Positions 8,738 through 18,069 of a DNA stretch of 64,000 nt are shown piece after piece. The DNA comes from Saprospiraceae bacterium (lineage in GTDB: Bacteria > Bacteroidota > Bacteroidia > Chitinophagales > Saprospiraceae), in the NCBI GenBank assembly GCA_016717105.1, contig JADKGF010000001.1, forward strand, positions 248,001 through 312,000. The letters run 5' to 3'. Each line of letters starts with the position of its first letter. The first letter of the stretch is position 1. The notes under the pieces were generated by a model. It saw only the letters and a program-made list of their open reading frames with translations, had not been told where the DNA came from and made no database searches. The position numbers and the translations under genes were made by a program.

Positions 8738-9970
8738 ATGAGTTTGGTCGAAATGAAGGTGCCTACTATTGGCGAATCAATATCGGAAGTTACACTTTCA
8801 CAATGGTTAAAAAAAGATGGAGATTATGTCAAAGTTGATGAACCGATTTGTGAATTTGAATCTGATAAAGCAACATTGGAATTTCCAGCAGAAGCTAATG
8901 GAAAACTCATTTTTGTAGCCAAAGAAGGAGATGATTTACCTATTGGTGCATTGGTTGCCAAGATAGATACTTCATTTGTCCTTGATACGCCCGCAGCTGC
9001 AAGTCCTGCAGTTGCTGTGGAAACTCCAGCTCCGACCGTAGAACCTATAAAAGAAAATTATGCAAGTGGTCATCCTTCGCCCGCAGCAGGCAAAATACTA
9101 AGAGAAGGAAATGTTGCTGCTTCTGACGTATCAGGTACGGGCAAAGATGGTCGCATCACAAAAGAAGATGCCGTAAAAGCAGTAGAAAATAAATCTGCAT
9201 CGCCTGCTGAGGCACCAACTAAAAGTGTGGTTCCAACAAATGTGGCAATAACACCTAAAGTATCAGGTGCTAGAGAAGTTCGGGTAGAAAAAATGAGCAG
9301 GATGCGTAAGACAATCGCTTCTAGATTGGTTTCTGCAAAAAACAATACTGCAATGTTGACTACTTTTAATGAAGTAGATTTGACGGCTGTTAATGAGCTT
9401 CGTAAAAAATATCAGGATCGTTTTGTAGCTAAATACGGTATAAAACTGGGATTCATGTCGCTCTTTGCCAAAGCTTGTGCAAAGGTACTCATGGAAATGC
9501 CAGATGTAAACGCTATGATCGATGGCAACGACATTATTTACCACGATTATGTAGATATATCTATTGCTATTTCTACACCGACGGGATTGGTCGTACCTCC
9601 TGTGCATAATGTAGAGTCTATAGGATTTCATGATGTGGAACTCAAGATAAAAGAACTGGCAGATAAAGCTCGTCTTGGCAAACTTACCTTAGACGAAATG
9701 AAAGGTGGTACATTTACGATTACGAATGGCGGTATCTTTGGTTCGCTATTGAGTACGCCGATAATAAATGAACCACAATCCGCAATTTTGGGTATGCATG
9801 CTATAAAAGATCGCCCAGTTGCTATAGATGGTCAGGTAGTCATCAGACCTATGATGTACCTAGCATTATCTTATGACCATAGAATCATAGATGGTAGTAC
9901 ATCAGTCACGTTTCTTGTGCGATTGAAGGAACTTCTCGAAGATCCGATGACGCTGATGATGGATATTTAA
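8738..9970 (+). CDS. odhB: dihydrolipoamide succinyltransferase (E2 of 2-oxoglutarate dehydrogenase)
   Basis: A 410-residue E2 acyltransferase. The lipoyl domain spans about 1-78 with the lipoylated Lys in ESDKATLEF. An Ala/Pro-rich linker follows, then an E3-binding domain (HPSPAAGKILREGN...GTGKDGRITKEDA, about 110-150), and the catalytic domain from about 183, ending in the active-site motif YDHRIIDG. It moves succinyl from E1 to CoA in the TCA cycle. The family usually sits beside odhA (E1), which is absent here. An E2 of a branched-chain or pyruvate complex is less likely given the GES(I)SE start and the overall match to SucB. Confidence 0.93.
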   Translation: MSLVEMKVPTIGESISEVTLSQWLKKDGDYVKVDEPICEFESDKATLEFPAEANGKLIFVAKEGDDLPIGALVAKIDTSFVLDTPAAASPAVAVETPAPTVEPIKENYASGHPSPAAGKILREGNVAASDVSGTGKDGRITKEDAVKAVENKSASPAEAPTKSVVPTNVAITPKVSGAREVRVEKMSRMRKTIASRLVSAKNNTAMLTTFNEVDLTAVNELRKKYQDRFVAKYGIKLGFMSLFAKACAKVLMEMPDVNAMIDGNDIIYHDYVDISIAISTPTGLVVPPVHNVESIGFHDVELKIKELADKARLGKLTLDEMKGGTFTITNGGIFGSLLSTPIINEPQSAILGMHAIKDRPVAIDGQVVIRPMMYLALSYDHRIIDGSTSVTFLVRLKELLEDPMTLMMDI

Positions 9971-10207
9971 AGAATTTTTGTTTCTGAATGTTGGAATTGT
10001 TGATTTGCAAAATTATGTAATTTGCCCTGTTAGGTATTTTATTAATCGTCCAAAATCAAACATCAATTATCAAAAACCACCATCATTTATAGCATTTCAA
10101 AAAATTATTTTCCCTTTGTTATTTTGAGAATTATTTCAGAAAGCTATCTTGCACTTTATTTGATATTTTATTTTTAGTATTGGTAAAGATCGCAATTAAA
10201 TAAGACA

Positions 10208-12121
10208 ATGGGAGAGCAAAAAGTATCGCTTGTAAGTGACCAAAAACAGATGCAAAAGTTTGTAAAATCATTACTCAATGATGTCACCGCACTGGAGCAT
10301 ATGCTGGATAATGATTGGTTTGAATCGGACGTAATCCGTATTGGCGCAGAGCAGGAAATGGTCATGGTGGACAAAACCACTTTTAAACCATCATTAGTAG
10401 CTATGGAAGCCTTGGACAAGATGGAGCATTATCCGTGGGTAGAAACAGAATTGGCCAAGTTTAACCTCGAGACCAATATAGAGCCTAGAGTTTTTGAGAA
10501 GGATTGTTTTACATTATTGGAAAATGAAAACTCTGACAAACTCAATAAAATCCAAGAAGTATTGGATACCATGGATACGTCTATCGTGCTGACTGGTATC
10601 TTGCCTACCTTGCGGAAGTACCACCTTGAGATGGAAAACCTAACGCCCAAAAAGCGCTACTTTGCCTTGATGGAAGCCTTAGACAAACAGCTAATCGGCC
10701 AGTCATATGAGTTGCGAATCCTAGGTATAGACGAGTTATTGGTAAAACACAGTTCACCATTATTAGAGGCGAGCAATACCAGTTTTCAGGTTCATTTGCA
10801 GGTCGCACCAAAAGATTTTGTAAAAATGTACAACATAGCGCAGGCATTGGCTGGTCCGACGATGGCTATCTCTGCCAATAGTCCCATTGTATTTGGTAAA
10901 AGGTTGTGGCATGAAACCAGAATTGCATTATTCCAACAATCACTCGATACCCGCACGACACATGACCACATGCGTGAGCGCAGCCCAAGAGTCAGTTTTG
11001 GTAGAGATTGGTTGCACAATTCTATCATGGAGATATACAAGGAAGACATTGCCAGATTCCGTGTATTGCTCAGCAGTGATGTAGAAGAGGACTCTATGGC
11101 TGTGATCAAAAATGGACAAGTACCCAAACTCCGAGCTTTGCAAGTACATAACAGTACCGTATATCGCTGGAACAGGCCTTGCTATGGTATCAGTGAAAAC
11201 GGGAAGCCGCATCTGCGTATCGAAAATAGAATTCTTCCATCTGGACCTACAGTCATAGATGAAGTGGCCAATGCTTGTTTTTGGCTCGGATGCATGATTG
11301 GTATGAGTATGGATGTAGAAGATATACGTACCAAGATGTCATTTGTAGATGCGAGAGACAACTTTGGCAAAGCCGCAAAATTTGGAATAGACACAAAATT
11401 TACTTGGTTTCATGACCAAAAAATATCGGCTGGCGATCTCATTATCGAATTATTGCCGATAGCAAGAAAAGGCCTAGAATCCCGAAATTTAAACAAGGAA
11501 GATATAGACAAATATCTCAATATCATCAAGGCGAGAGCCGAAAACAATATGACTGGTGCACGTTGGATGCTCAGAGCATTTACAAAGCTCCACGAAAATA
11601 CCAATACAGATGAAGCACTCAGTGTATTGACCGCAACGATGATCCAAAATCAAAAATCAAATAAGCCTGTACACGAATGGGAATTACCTTCAATAAATGA
11701 CCTTAAAATGTACAGACCATCACACTTGAAAGTTTCTGAATTTATGCTCACCGATCTTACTACGGTACAGAAGGATGACATCGTGGATTTGGTGGCGGAG
11801 CTCATGGATTGGAATACGATCAGATATACGCCTGTAGAAGATACCAAAGGTAAGCTTGTAGGATTAGTGACAGCAAGATTGTTGCTCAGACATTATATAC
11901 GCTGCAAACAGAATCCGAGCAAAAAAACAGCTATTGTTTCTGATATAATGATTGCGAAGCCTATTACAGTCACGCAGGAGACCAATATCATGGACGCAAT
12001 GAAGCTGATGAGAGATAACAAGATAGGTTGTCTACCGGTGGTCAATGGTGATGAACTAGTAGGATTGATTTCAGAAACGGAATTTTTGCGCATCACGGCG
12101 AGACTTTTGGATCGAGTTTAA
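10208..12121 (+). CDS. glutamate-cysteine-ligase-like (GCS2) enzyme fused to CBS domains
   Basis: A 637-residue cytosolic protein. Residues about 40-470 match the carboxylate-amine/GCS2 fold, with RIGAEQEM near the start, ETNIEPR, SFQVHLQV, ISANSPIVFGK and the HLRIENRILPSGPT segment that forms part of the glutamate/ATP site in the YbdK-like family. Residues about 500-637 are two CBS modules (VSEFMLTDLTTVQKDD... and SDIMIAKPITVTQ...DNKIGCLPVVNGDELVGLIS). CBS pairs bind adenine nucleotides, so energy-state control of a glutamate ligase reaction is plausible (inference). Whether it makes gamma-glutamylcysteine is not shown by sequence. The 237-base upstream gap shows no clear promoter. Confidence 0.82.
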   Translation: MGEQKVSLVSDQKQMQKFVKSLLNDVTALEHMLDNDWFESDVIRIGAEQEMVMVDKTTFKPSLVAMEALDKMEHYPWVETELAKFNLETNIEPRVFEKDCFTLLENENSDKLNKIQEVLDTMDTSIVLTGILPTLRKYHLEMENLTPKKRYFALMEALDKQLIGQSYELRILGIDELLVKHSSPLLEASNTSFQVHLQVAPKDFVKMYNIAQALAGPTMAISANSPIVFGKRLWHETRIALFQQSLDTRTTHDHMRERSPRVSFGRDWLHNSIMEIYKEDIARFRVLLSSDVEEDSMAVIKNGQVPKLRALQVHNSTVYRWNRPCYGISENGKPHLRIENRILPSGPTVIDEVANACFWLGCMIGMSMDVEDIRTKMSFVDARDNFGKAAKFGIDTKFTWFHDQKISAGDLIIELLPIARKGLESRNLNKEDIDKYLNIIKARAENNMTGARWMLRAFTKLHENTNTDEALSVLTATMIQNQKSNKPVHEWELPSINDLKMYRPSHLKVSEFMLTDLTTVQKDDIVDLVAELMDWNTIRYTPVEDTKGKLVGLVTARLLLRHYIRCKQNPSKKTAIVSDIMIAKPITVTQETNIMDAMKLMRDNKIGCLPVVNGDELVGLISETEFLRITARLLDRV

Positions 12122-12193
12122 GCTGAATTGAAATAAATTTTACATATATTCCGATAATTCTGTGGCTGGAATACATGTAAAGGTAATTCTGGT

Positions 12194-12201
12194 TAACTTT
12201 G
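12194..12201 (+). promoter_or_regulatory. TAnnTTTG element upstream of the GH73 gene
   Basis: TAACTTTG at 12194-12201 lies 39 bases before the ATG at 12241. It overlaps the TTG at 12199 that would otherwise look like a start. Confidence 0.45.
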
Positions 12202-12240
12202 GCACGACATTTGGAACTGTCAATATATAATTTTTGCAAT

Positions 12241-12801
12241 ATGTCTTTATTTAGAGTATTTGTATTTGCTGCAAGTATAGGATTGGTTTCATTTGATTTT
12301 AATCCAGAAATAGCAGCCAACGACTATATTGAATCATACAAGGAGCTGGCGATCGTCGAGATGTACAGAACAGGTATTCCTGCAAGTATAACATTGGCGC
12401 AAGGTCTTCATGAATCGCACTACGGTACTAGTAAATTGGCTACGGAGGCAAATAATCATTTCGGTATAAAATGCAAAAGTTACTGGACTGGAAAAACTTA
12501 CTTTCACAAAGATGATGATCTCAATAAAAGAGGCCAATTAATAGAATCATGTTTTAGGGCTTATGATTCAGATATAGACTCATATATCGATAGGTCAAAT
12601 TTCTTAATGCAGACTGATAGGTATAGCGTCTTGTTTGAATATGACAAAACAGACTATGTATCATGGGCTTATGGGCTAAAAAATTGTGGTTACGCTACAG
12701 ATGACATGTATTCAGAAAAGCTTATTGAAAAAATTGAAAAATACAATCTTAGCGTATATGATTCGTCAGAAGATCCTTTCAGACAATTGATAAGACACTG
12801 A
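12241..12801 (+). CDS. secreted glucosaminidase domain protein (GH73)
   Basis: A 186-residue protein. MSLFRVFVFAASIGLVSFDF is a signal peptide. The domain contains IPASITLAQGLHESHYGTS, with the catalytic Glu in a family-typical HES context (E of GLHES), then NNHFGIKC, FRAYDS and the YATDDMYSEKLI helix. These are hallmarks of the mannosyl-glycoprotein endo-beta-N-acetylglucosaminidase/FlgJ-type domain that cuts the peptidoglycan glycan chain. No LysM is present. The ATG at 12241 is chosen because the longer TTG start (12199) overlaps a promoter element and precedes the signal peptide. Confidence 0.88.
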   Translation: MSLFRVFVFAASIGLVSFDFNPEIAANDYIESYKELAIVEMYRTGIPASITLAQGLHESHYGTSKLATEANNHFGIKCKSYWTGKTYFHKDDDLNKRGQLIESCFRAYDSDIDSYIDRSNFLMQTDRYSVLFEYDKTDYVSWAYGLKNCGYATDDMYSEKLIEKIEKYNLSVYDSSEDPFRQLIRH

Positions 12802-12856
12802 TCTTAATCATTTTAATAAAATTTAATTTTGCACGCATTACTTTAACATAAATTCT

Positions 12857-12864
12857 TACCTTCG
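12857..12864 (+). promoter_or_regulatory. TAnnTTCG element upstream of the transhydrogenase operon
   Basis: TACCTTCG at 12857-12864, 21 bases before the ATG at 12886. A second match, TAATTTTG (12824-12831), lies 25 bases further upstream. Confidence 0.5.
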
Positions 12865-12885
12865 CCCTATTAATCATTGATTAGA

Positions 12886-13968
12886 ATGGTATTAGGAATT
12901 TTAAAAGAACAAAATTTTAATCGGGTTTCTATTGCGCCTTCAGCGACTAAAAAGTTGACTGCGATGGGCATTAAACCCGTAATAGAACATGGCGCCGGCG
13001 AAAAATCTGGATTTAGCGATCACTTATATGTAGAAAATGGTTTTGCTACTGCAAGCAGAGAAGATATTCTGTCTAAAACGGATATCGTTCTAAGTATCTC
13101 GCCTGTTGCTGATGCGGAAATGCATAAAATGAAAAAGGATGCCATTTACATTTCTATGTATGCGCCTTATCAAAATGCGGAAGTAGTTAACCATTTGGCA
13201 TCATTTCCGGTGAATGTAGTAAGTATGGATATGATTCCTCGTACTACATTGGCTCAATCAATGGATATATTATCTTCAATGGCATCACTTGCTGGGTATA
13301 AAGCAGTTTTAAAAGCTGCTGACCATTACAACAATATGTTTCCAATGATGATGACTGCTGCGGGTACTATACCACCGACGAAAGTCATGATATTGGGTGC
13401 CGGTGTAGCAGGATTGCAAGCAATTGCCACAGCAAAAAGATTGGGTGCTGTAGTCGAAGCCTTTGATACCAGAGCTGCTGCCAAAGAAGAAGTAATGAGT
13501 CTCGGTGCTACATTTGTAGAAGTAGAAGGTGCTGCTGATGATCGTGGCGCAGGAGGATACGCTGTTCAACAATCGGATGAATATCTGGCCCGACAACGTG
13601 CTCTTGTTCAGGAGAGAGCCCTAAAGTCTAATATCGTGATCGCCACTGCGCAAGTAAGAGGTCGAAAAGCACCACTTTTGATTACTGAAGATACCATAAA
13701 CAACATGAAACCAGGCTCTGTCATCGTAGATCTTGCAGCTTCTACAGGTGGCAACTGCGCCTATACCGAAAACAATAAAACCATTGCAAAAAATGGCGTC
13801 ATTATCATAGGCAATTCTGACCTTGCTGATGAGCTCAATGGTGTTGCAAGTACATTGTATTCTAATAATATTTTGAATTTCCTTCAGATCGTAGTGAAAG
13901 ATGGTGTAGCAACACTTAATGAAGAAAACGAAATTATTAAATCTGCCCTCATCTCTAAAGCCAAGTAA
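12886..13968 (+). CDS. pntAA: NAD(P) transhydrogenase alpha subunit, NAD(H)-binding part
   Basis: A 360-residue soluble domain I of proton-translocating transhydrogenase. The N-terminal AlaDH/PNT_N half runs to about 130. The NAD-binding Rossmann half contains VMILGAGVAGLQAIATAKRLGA, and a mobile-loop region follows (VEVEGAADDRGAGGYA). It transfers hydride from NADH to NADP+ at the membrane complex. The start at ATG 12886 is preferred to the TTG at 12877 because MVLGILKEQ is the family-typical N-terminus. A single base separates its stop from pntAB. Confidence 0.95.
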   Translation: MVLGILKEQNFNRVSIAPSATKKLTAMGIKPVIEHGAGEKSGFSDHLYVENGFATASREDILSKTDIVLSISPVADAEMHKMKKDAIYISMYAPYQNAEVVNHLASFPVNVVSMDMIPRTTLAQSMDILSSMASLAGYKAVLKAADHYNNMFPMMMTAAGTIPPTKVMILGAGVAGLQAIATAKRLGAVVEAFDTRAAAKEEVMSLGATFVEVEGAADDRGAGGYAVQQSDEYLARQRALVQERALKSNIVIATAQVRGRKAPLLITEDTINNMKPGSVIVDLAASTGGNCAYTENNKTIAKNGVIIIGNSDLADELNGVASTLYSNNILNFLQIVVKDGVATLNEENEIIKSALISKAK

Positions 13969-13969
13969 A

Positions 13970-14284
13970 ATGGAACAAATACTAAACCTAGTTACTGAAA
14001 ATTTTAATTTTATTTTTCTGCTTATTTTGATGATTATCCTTGGTTTCGAGGTGATATCACGCGTACCTGCGGTCTTGCACACGCCATTGATGAGTGGAGC
14101 GAATGCCATTCATGGCGTGGTCATCATCGGTGCCATCATCGTGATGGGTCAGGCAGAAAGTGATAATTATCTTGCGCTTATACTCGGATTTCTTGCGGTC
14201 ATCCTTGGTACCTTGAATGTTGTCGGCGGATTTGTCGTGACAGATCGTATGCTCGAAATGTTCAAGAAACGCAAGAAAAATTAA
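13970..14284 (+). CDS. pntAB: NAD(P) transhydrogenase alpha subunit, membrane part
   Basis: A 104-residue protein with hydrophobic segments (FIFLLILMIILGFEVISRVP, VVIIGAIIVMG, LILGFLAVILGTLNVVGGF) and a basic tail FKKRKKN. It is domain IIa, which in E. coli is fused to the C-terminus of PntA; here alpha is split into two genes. A longer frame opens within pntAA, but the ATG at 13970 immediately after the pntAA stop gives the family-typical MEQ start and suggests translational coupling. Confidence 0.93.
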   Translation: MEQILNLVTENFNFIFLLILMIILGFEVISRVPAVLHTPLMSGANAIHGVVIIGAIIVMGQAESDNYLALILGFLAVILGTLNVVGGFVVTDRMLEMFKKRKKN

Positions 14285-14325
14285 TCTTTCCCTTAAAAAC
14301 TGATATTGACACTCAATCAAAATAT

Positions 14326-15738
14326 ATGAACAGCGGACTTTTATCATTAAGTTATCTCATCGGAAGTGTTTCATTCATCATAGGATTGAAGATGCTTTCT
14401 CACCCTGATACTGCTAGAAAAGGCAATTTGTATGCCGCCATTGGTATGACATTGGCCATATTAGCAACCATATTTTTATATACAAAAGATGGTGTAGGCT
14501 TAGGCAATCATCTGTGGATATTCGGCGGACTTATCATTGGATCTATCGTAGGTACATTTGCAGCCAAAAAAGTCCAGATGACAGCAATGCCTCAAATGGT
14601 AAGTTTGTTCAATGGTATGGGTGGCGCTTGTGCAGCCATTATTTCTATTGTAGAATTTAAACACCTTATTCATACAGGAGCAGACATTACTTCCCAACCG
14701 GTAATGACCGCAACAATCCTCTTAGGCTTAGTCATCGGTACCGTTTCATTTACAGGAAGTATGATCGCTTTTGGTAAACTTAATGGCAACATCAATGATA
14801 AAACATTGCCAATGCAACAAGTGGTCAATATTGGATTATTGATATTGATTTTAGTCATGTTGGTCGGAATGGTTACTGGATTTATCTCAGGCGAGCCTAT
14901 GACGATGATGTATGTTTTACTGATCATTTCTTCATTGTATGGTATCTTATTTGTAATGCCTATTGGTGGTGCAGATATGCCAGTGGTCATTTCTTTGCTC
15001 AATTCCTTCACAGGAGTAGCAGCGGCATTTGGTGGCTTTTTGTACGATAACTCTGTCATGCTTACAGGTGGAATTCTTGTAGGAAGCGCAGGTACAGTAT
15101 TGACTGTGCTAATGTGTAAAGCGATGAACAGATCACTTACAAACGTTATAGTAGGATCCTTTGGCGGTAATAAAACAGGAGCTGGCGCAGCTGGTGTGAC
15201 TGGTAATTATAAAGAAATATCGGTAACTGATACGGCTGTACTGATGATGTATTCTAAAAAAGTGATCATCGTACCAGGTTATGGTCTTGCCGTAGCTCAG
15301 GCTCAACACACTTGTCACGAATTGGAAAAAGTATTGGATCAGAACGGTGTAGAAGTGAAATATGCTATCCACCCAGTTGCTGGTCGTATGCCTGGACATA
15401 TGAACGTATTATTGGCGGAAGCGGACGTTTCTTATGACAAGCTTTTGGACATGGACGAGATCAATCCAGAGTTTGCACATACTGATGTAGTTTTGGTCCT
15501 TGGTGCCAATGACGTCGTCAATCCAGCTGCTAAAACAGATCCAGCATCTCCTATCTATGGAATGCCTATCTTGGATGTAGAAAGTGCTGCCCATGTCATT
15601 GTTAATAAGCGCAGTATGAAGCCTGGTTATGCTGGTATCGAGAATGGATTATTTTTCCAACCAAAAACATCTATGTTGTTTGGCGATGCCAAGGATGCAC
15701 TGACTAAACTCGTTGCAGAGATCAAGAGTATGGCTTAA
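14326..15738 (+). CDS. pntB: NAD(P) transhydrogenase beta subunit
   Basis: A 470-residue protein. The N-terminal about 270 residues are membrane helices of domain IIb. The C-terminal about 185 residues are the NADP(H)-binding domain III with VIIVPGYGLAVAQAQH and the IHPVAGRMPGHMNVLLAEA and VLVLGANDVVNPAA blocks. With PntAA and PntAB it couples proton entry to NADPH formation. It is the last gene of the plus-strand operon and converges with the minus-strand TPR gene 25 bp away. Confidence 0.96.
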   Translation: MNSGLLSLSYLIGSVSFIIGLKMLSHPDTARKGNLYAAIGMTLAILATIFLYTKDGVGLGNHLWIFGGLIIGSIVGTFAAKKVQMTAMPQMVSLFNGMGGACAAIISIVEFKHLIHTGADITSQPVMTATILLGLVIGTVSFTGSMIAFGKLNGNINDKTLPMQQVVNIGLLILILVMLVGMVTGFISGEPMTMMYVLLIISSLYGILFVMPIGGADMPVVISLLNSFTGVAAAFGGFLYDNSVMLTGGILVGSAGTVLTVLMCKAMNRSLTNVIVGSFGGNKTGAGAAGVTGNYKEISVTDTAVLMMYSKKVIIVPGYGLAVAQAQHTCHELEKVLDQNGVEVKYAIHPVAGRMPGHMNVLLAEADVSYDKLLDMDEINPEFAHTDVVLVLGANDVVNPAAKTDPASPIYGMPILDVESAAHVIVNKRSMKPGYAGIENGLFFQPKTSMLFGDAKDALTKLVAEIKSMA

Positions 15739-15763
15739 TCGCAAGTACTTCGTAAATTATCTA

Positions 15764-17239
15764 TTATTTATTGCCGATCCTGTTTAAGCCAGATTTAGCT
15801 TTCTGATGTAAGCTGGCACTGTAGCCTTCTGGATACAAGCTGAGGCACTTTTCAAAATACTGACGTGCTTTTGTGAATTTCTTTTGCTCTTCATAAATAA
15901 GACCAGCGTAAAGCGATGCACTACAACCATAGTACTTGTCAGGATCACCCTTGATGATGGCCATTTCATAATATTCTAAGGCATCTTTGTAGTTTTTCAA
16001 TGCATCCGTTACTCGGCCGAGCCTATAATAATATTCTCCATCATTAATATCATGAATGAATGACTTACTATGGAGAATGAGGAGATTTTGCGCTTTTGTA
16101 TAGTATCCACCATCGTACAACAAACGGGATTTTAGTAGGATTTCATTGGGAATTGCCGTAACTTTTGCTTCCTTTAGGGCTTGAATGTCTTCATCTATCA
16201 AAGCTTTTCCATAATTGATACAATTTGTCATGTACTTTTTATAAGAAACTTTGTCATTGTGAATAACGAGTCGGCACCAAGCCAGTTTTTGCCAAGCCTC
16301 TTTTATGTAATGCTGACCTTTGAAATGATTGAGAAATTTCATGATATGAATGCCGGCGTCTTTATCCAATTTGTACAACTTATACTTGCCGTACATAAAA
16401 TCCAGATAATAGAATGGCAGATATTCTTTTCCTTTTGGTCGTTCGTCTAGGATCTTGAGAGCCAGATCATTTCTTCCAGTTTTGTGAGCCATTGTTGACT
16501 TTAGAAAGGCAATCAGGATGTTTTCTTTATGATTTAATTTGTAAGTATCGTATAGTTTGAAAGCTTCTTCTTTCTTATTATTGGAATAAAATAAGATATA
16601 GCTGTAAATGGCGATAATCTCATTTTTGAAGATGCTTCCATCTGCATTTGCTCTGGTGACCAAAGCACTTATCTCTTTAGTACCCAAGGCCACAGAACCT
16701 TTGATGCCCATAAAAGTGCGAATCCATGAAGGTACGCTTTCCGCCAAGGCGTGAATAATGCTCAGGCTTTTGTTATTTTCGATAAAATTTGGAAACGCCT
16801 TTTTATTTTCTTCCAATAGTTTGTAAGCTTGATATACATCTTTAGCGGCACTTATTTTTTCGTCAAATTTTAATTTTATAGTGGCCCATTGGAGGATGAT
16901 TTCGGCTTGGCAAAACAGATAGTAAGGCGATTCGGGATTGGATGCTTTGATTTTCTTAAGTCTGATATCTTTATTTTTCAACAGTTTGTTGTAGAGGGCT
17001 TCATCTTCCTGAATAAAAAGCGTAAAAAAATCTACATAATTTTCTATATAGTAAACCATCGCATTGTTGGGATCGGTCTTTTTTATATGATCGATTTTCT
17101 GTAGTCCTGAAGCCATCTTAAGCTCTGAAATATCTTTGTACGCTTGCTCAATGTCATTGTTCATTATAAGCTTGTATTGACATTGTATATCATGACAGGC
17201 CAAAAACGTAAAAATAATTCCAAAAAAGACTTTGCTCAT
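15764..17239 (-). CDS. secreted TPR-repeat protein of unknown function
   Basis: A 491-residue protein with an N-terminal secretion signal (MSKVFFGIIFTFLACHDIQC). The body is helical, and clear tetratricopeptide repeats lie at the C-terminus (YYYRLGRVTDALKNYKDALEYYEMAI and the following ASLYAGLIYEEQKKFTKARQYFEKCL unit). TPR arrays bind peptides or partner proteins; no catalytic domain is seen. A hairpin terminator (17251-17287) separates it from the zinc-ribbon gene, so it probably has its own promoter. I do not recognise a named family. Confidence 0.7.
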   Translation of the reverse strand: MSKVFFGIIFTFLACHDIQCQYKLIMNNDIEQAYKDISELKMASGLQKIDHIKKTDPNNAMVYYIENYVDFFTLFIQEDEALYNKLLKNKDIRLKKIKASNPESPYYLFCQAEIILQWATIKLKFDEKISAAKDVYQAYKLLEENKKAFPNFIENNKSLSIIHALAESVPSWIRTFMGIKGSVALGTKEISALVTRANADGSIFKNEIIAIYSYILFYSNNKKEEAFKLYDTYKLNHKENILIAFLKSTMAHKTGRNDLALKILDERPKGKEYLPFYYLDFMYGKYKLYKLDKDAGIHIMKFLNHFKGQHYIKEAWQKLAWCRLVIHNDKVSYKKYMTNCINYGKALIDEDIQALKEAKVTAIPNEILLKSRLLYDGGYYTKAQNLLILHSKSFIHDINDGEYYYRLGRVTDALKNYKDALEYYEMAIIKGDPDKYYGCSASLYAGLIYEEQKKFTKARQYFEKCLSLYPEGYSASLHQKAKSGLNRIGNK

Positions 17240-17250
17240 CTATTTAAATA

Positions 17251-17287
17251 AAACAGTCCCAAATGAATTTTCACCGGGACTGTTTTT
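17251..17287 (-). terminator. hairpin terminator after the zinc-ribbon gene
   Basis: AAACAGTCCC (17251-17260) and GGGACTGTTT (17276-17285) form a 10-bp stem. On the minus strand it is followed by a T-rich stretch, and it ends the marC-queG-Nif3-zinc-ribbon run. Confidence 0.65.
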
Positions 17288-17311
17288 GTATGTTATATTT
17301 TTATATTCAGT

Positions 17312-18064
17312 TTATATCTCCTCAGATGTCAAGATGGACTCATCGATCAATACACGACCACAGTGTTCACAAGCAATGATTTTTTTCATCACGCCTATTT
17401 CTATTTGTAATTGTGGTGGTATTCTGTTGAAGCATCCGCCACATGCGCCTCTCGCTACGGTCACTACAGCCAAACCATTGCGGTATGTCTTGCGAATCTT
17501 GTCATAAGATACCAAAAGTCTGTCTTCGATATCTTTTCTGGCTTTATCAGATTCTTTGACAAGTTTGGTTTCTTCTTTTTCAGTCTTTTCTATGATCTTT
17601 TGCAGTTCTACCTTTTTGGACTCTACATCCTTGGTACGTTGATTGAGTTTAGATGAGATTCCGTCTAGTGATTCTGATTTTGTTTCTCTTGCAACATTAG
17701 CCTCTCTTATTTTCTTTTGCGAAAGTTGGATTTCTAGCCTTTGGAGTTCGATTTCTTTTGTCAATGCGTCAAACTCACGATTGTTTTTGACGTTGTCCAA
17801 TTGTTTTTCGTACTTTACGATGAGGCCTTCAGACTCCTTAATGTTATTATTATGTCTTCCTATTTCGTGATCTATTTCTGCCACAGAAGACTCCAATTTT
17901 TTAAGTCTGGTCTTAAGTCCGGTTATTTCATCTTCCAGATCGCTTACTTCCATAGGCAATTCGCCTTTGAGTATAGCTATTTCGCCCATTTTTGAGTCTA
18001 TCTGCTGTAGGGCGTATAATGCCTTTAATTTTTCTGCTATGCTTTGTTCTTTAACCGCTGCCAT
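17312..18064 (-). CDS. coiled-coil hairpin protein with C-terminal zinc ribbon
   Basis: A 250-residue cytosolic protein. Residues about 15-175 are long charged coiled coils. The C-terminus carries a C4 zinc ribbon with Cys pairs in RGACGGCFNR and IACEHCGRV. This is the CT398/zf-RING_7-type architecture found across bacteria, often next to Nif3, as here (5-bp gap to the Nif3 gene). The biochemical role is unresolved; a nucleic-acid or secretion-related function has been proposed for homologues. Confidence 0.85.
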   Translation of the reverse strand: MAAVKEQSIAEKLKALYALQQIDSKMGEIAILKGELPMEVSDLEDEITGLKTRLKKLESSVAEIDHEIGRHNNNIKESEGLIVKYEKQLDNVKNNREFDALTKEIELQRLEIQLSQKKIREANVARETKSESLDGISSKLNQRTKDVESKKVELQKIIEKTEKEETKLVKESDKARKDIEDRLLVSYDKIRKTYRNGLAVVTVARGACGGCFNRIPPQLQIEIGVMKKIIACEHCGRVLIDESILTSEEI

Positions 18065-18069
18065 AGGTA

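Noticed and set aside
12199..12240. Upstream TTG start for the GH73 gene
   Set aside because: It overlaps TAACTTTG and the signal peptide begins only at the ATG at 12241.
13309..15399. Several long minus-strand ORFs under pntAA, pntAB and pntB
   Set aside because: They are shadows of conserved coding frames; no start signals or recognisable domains.
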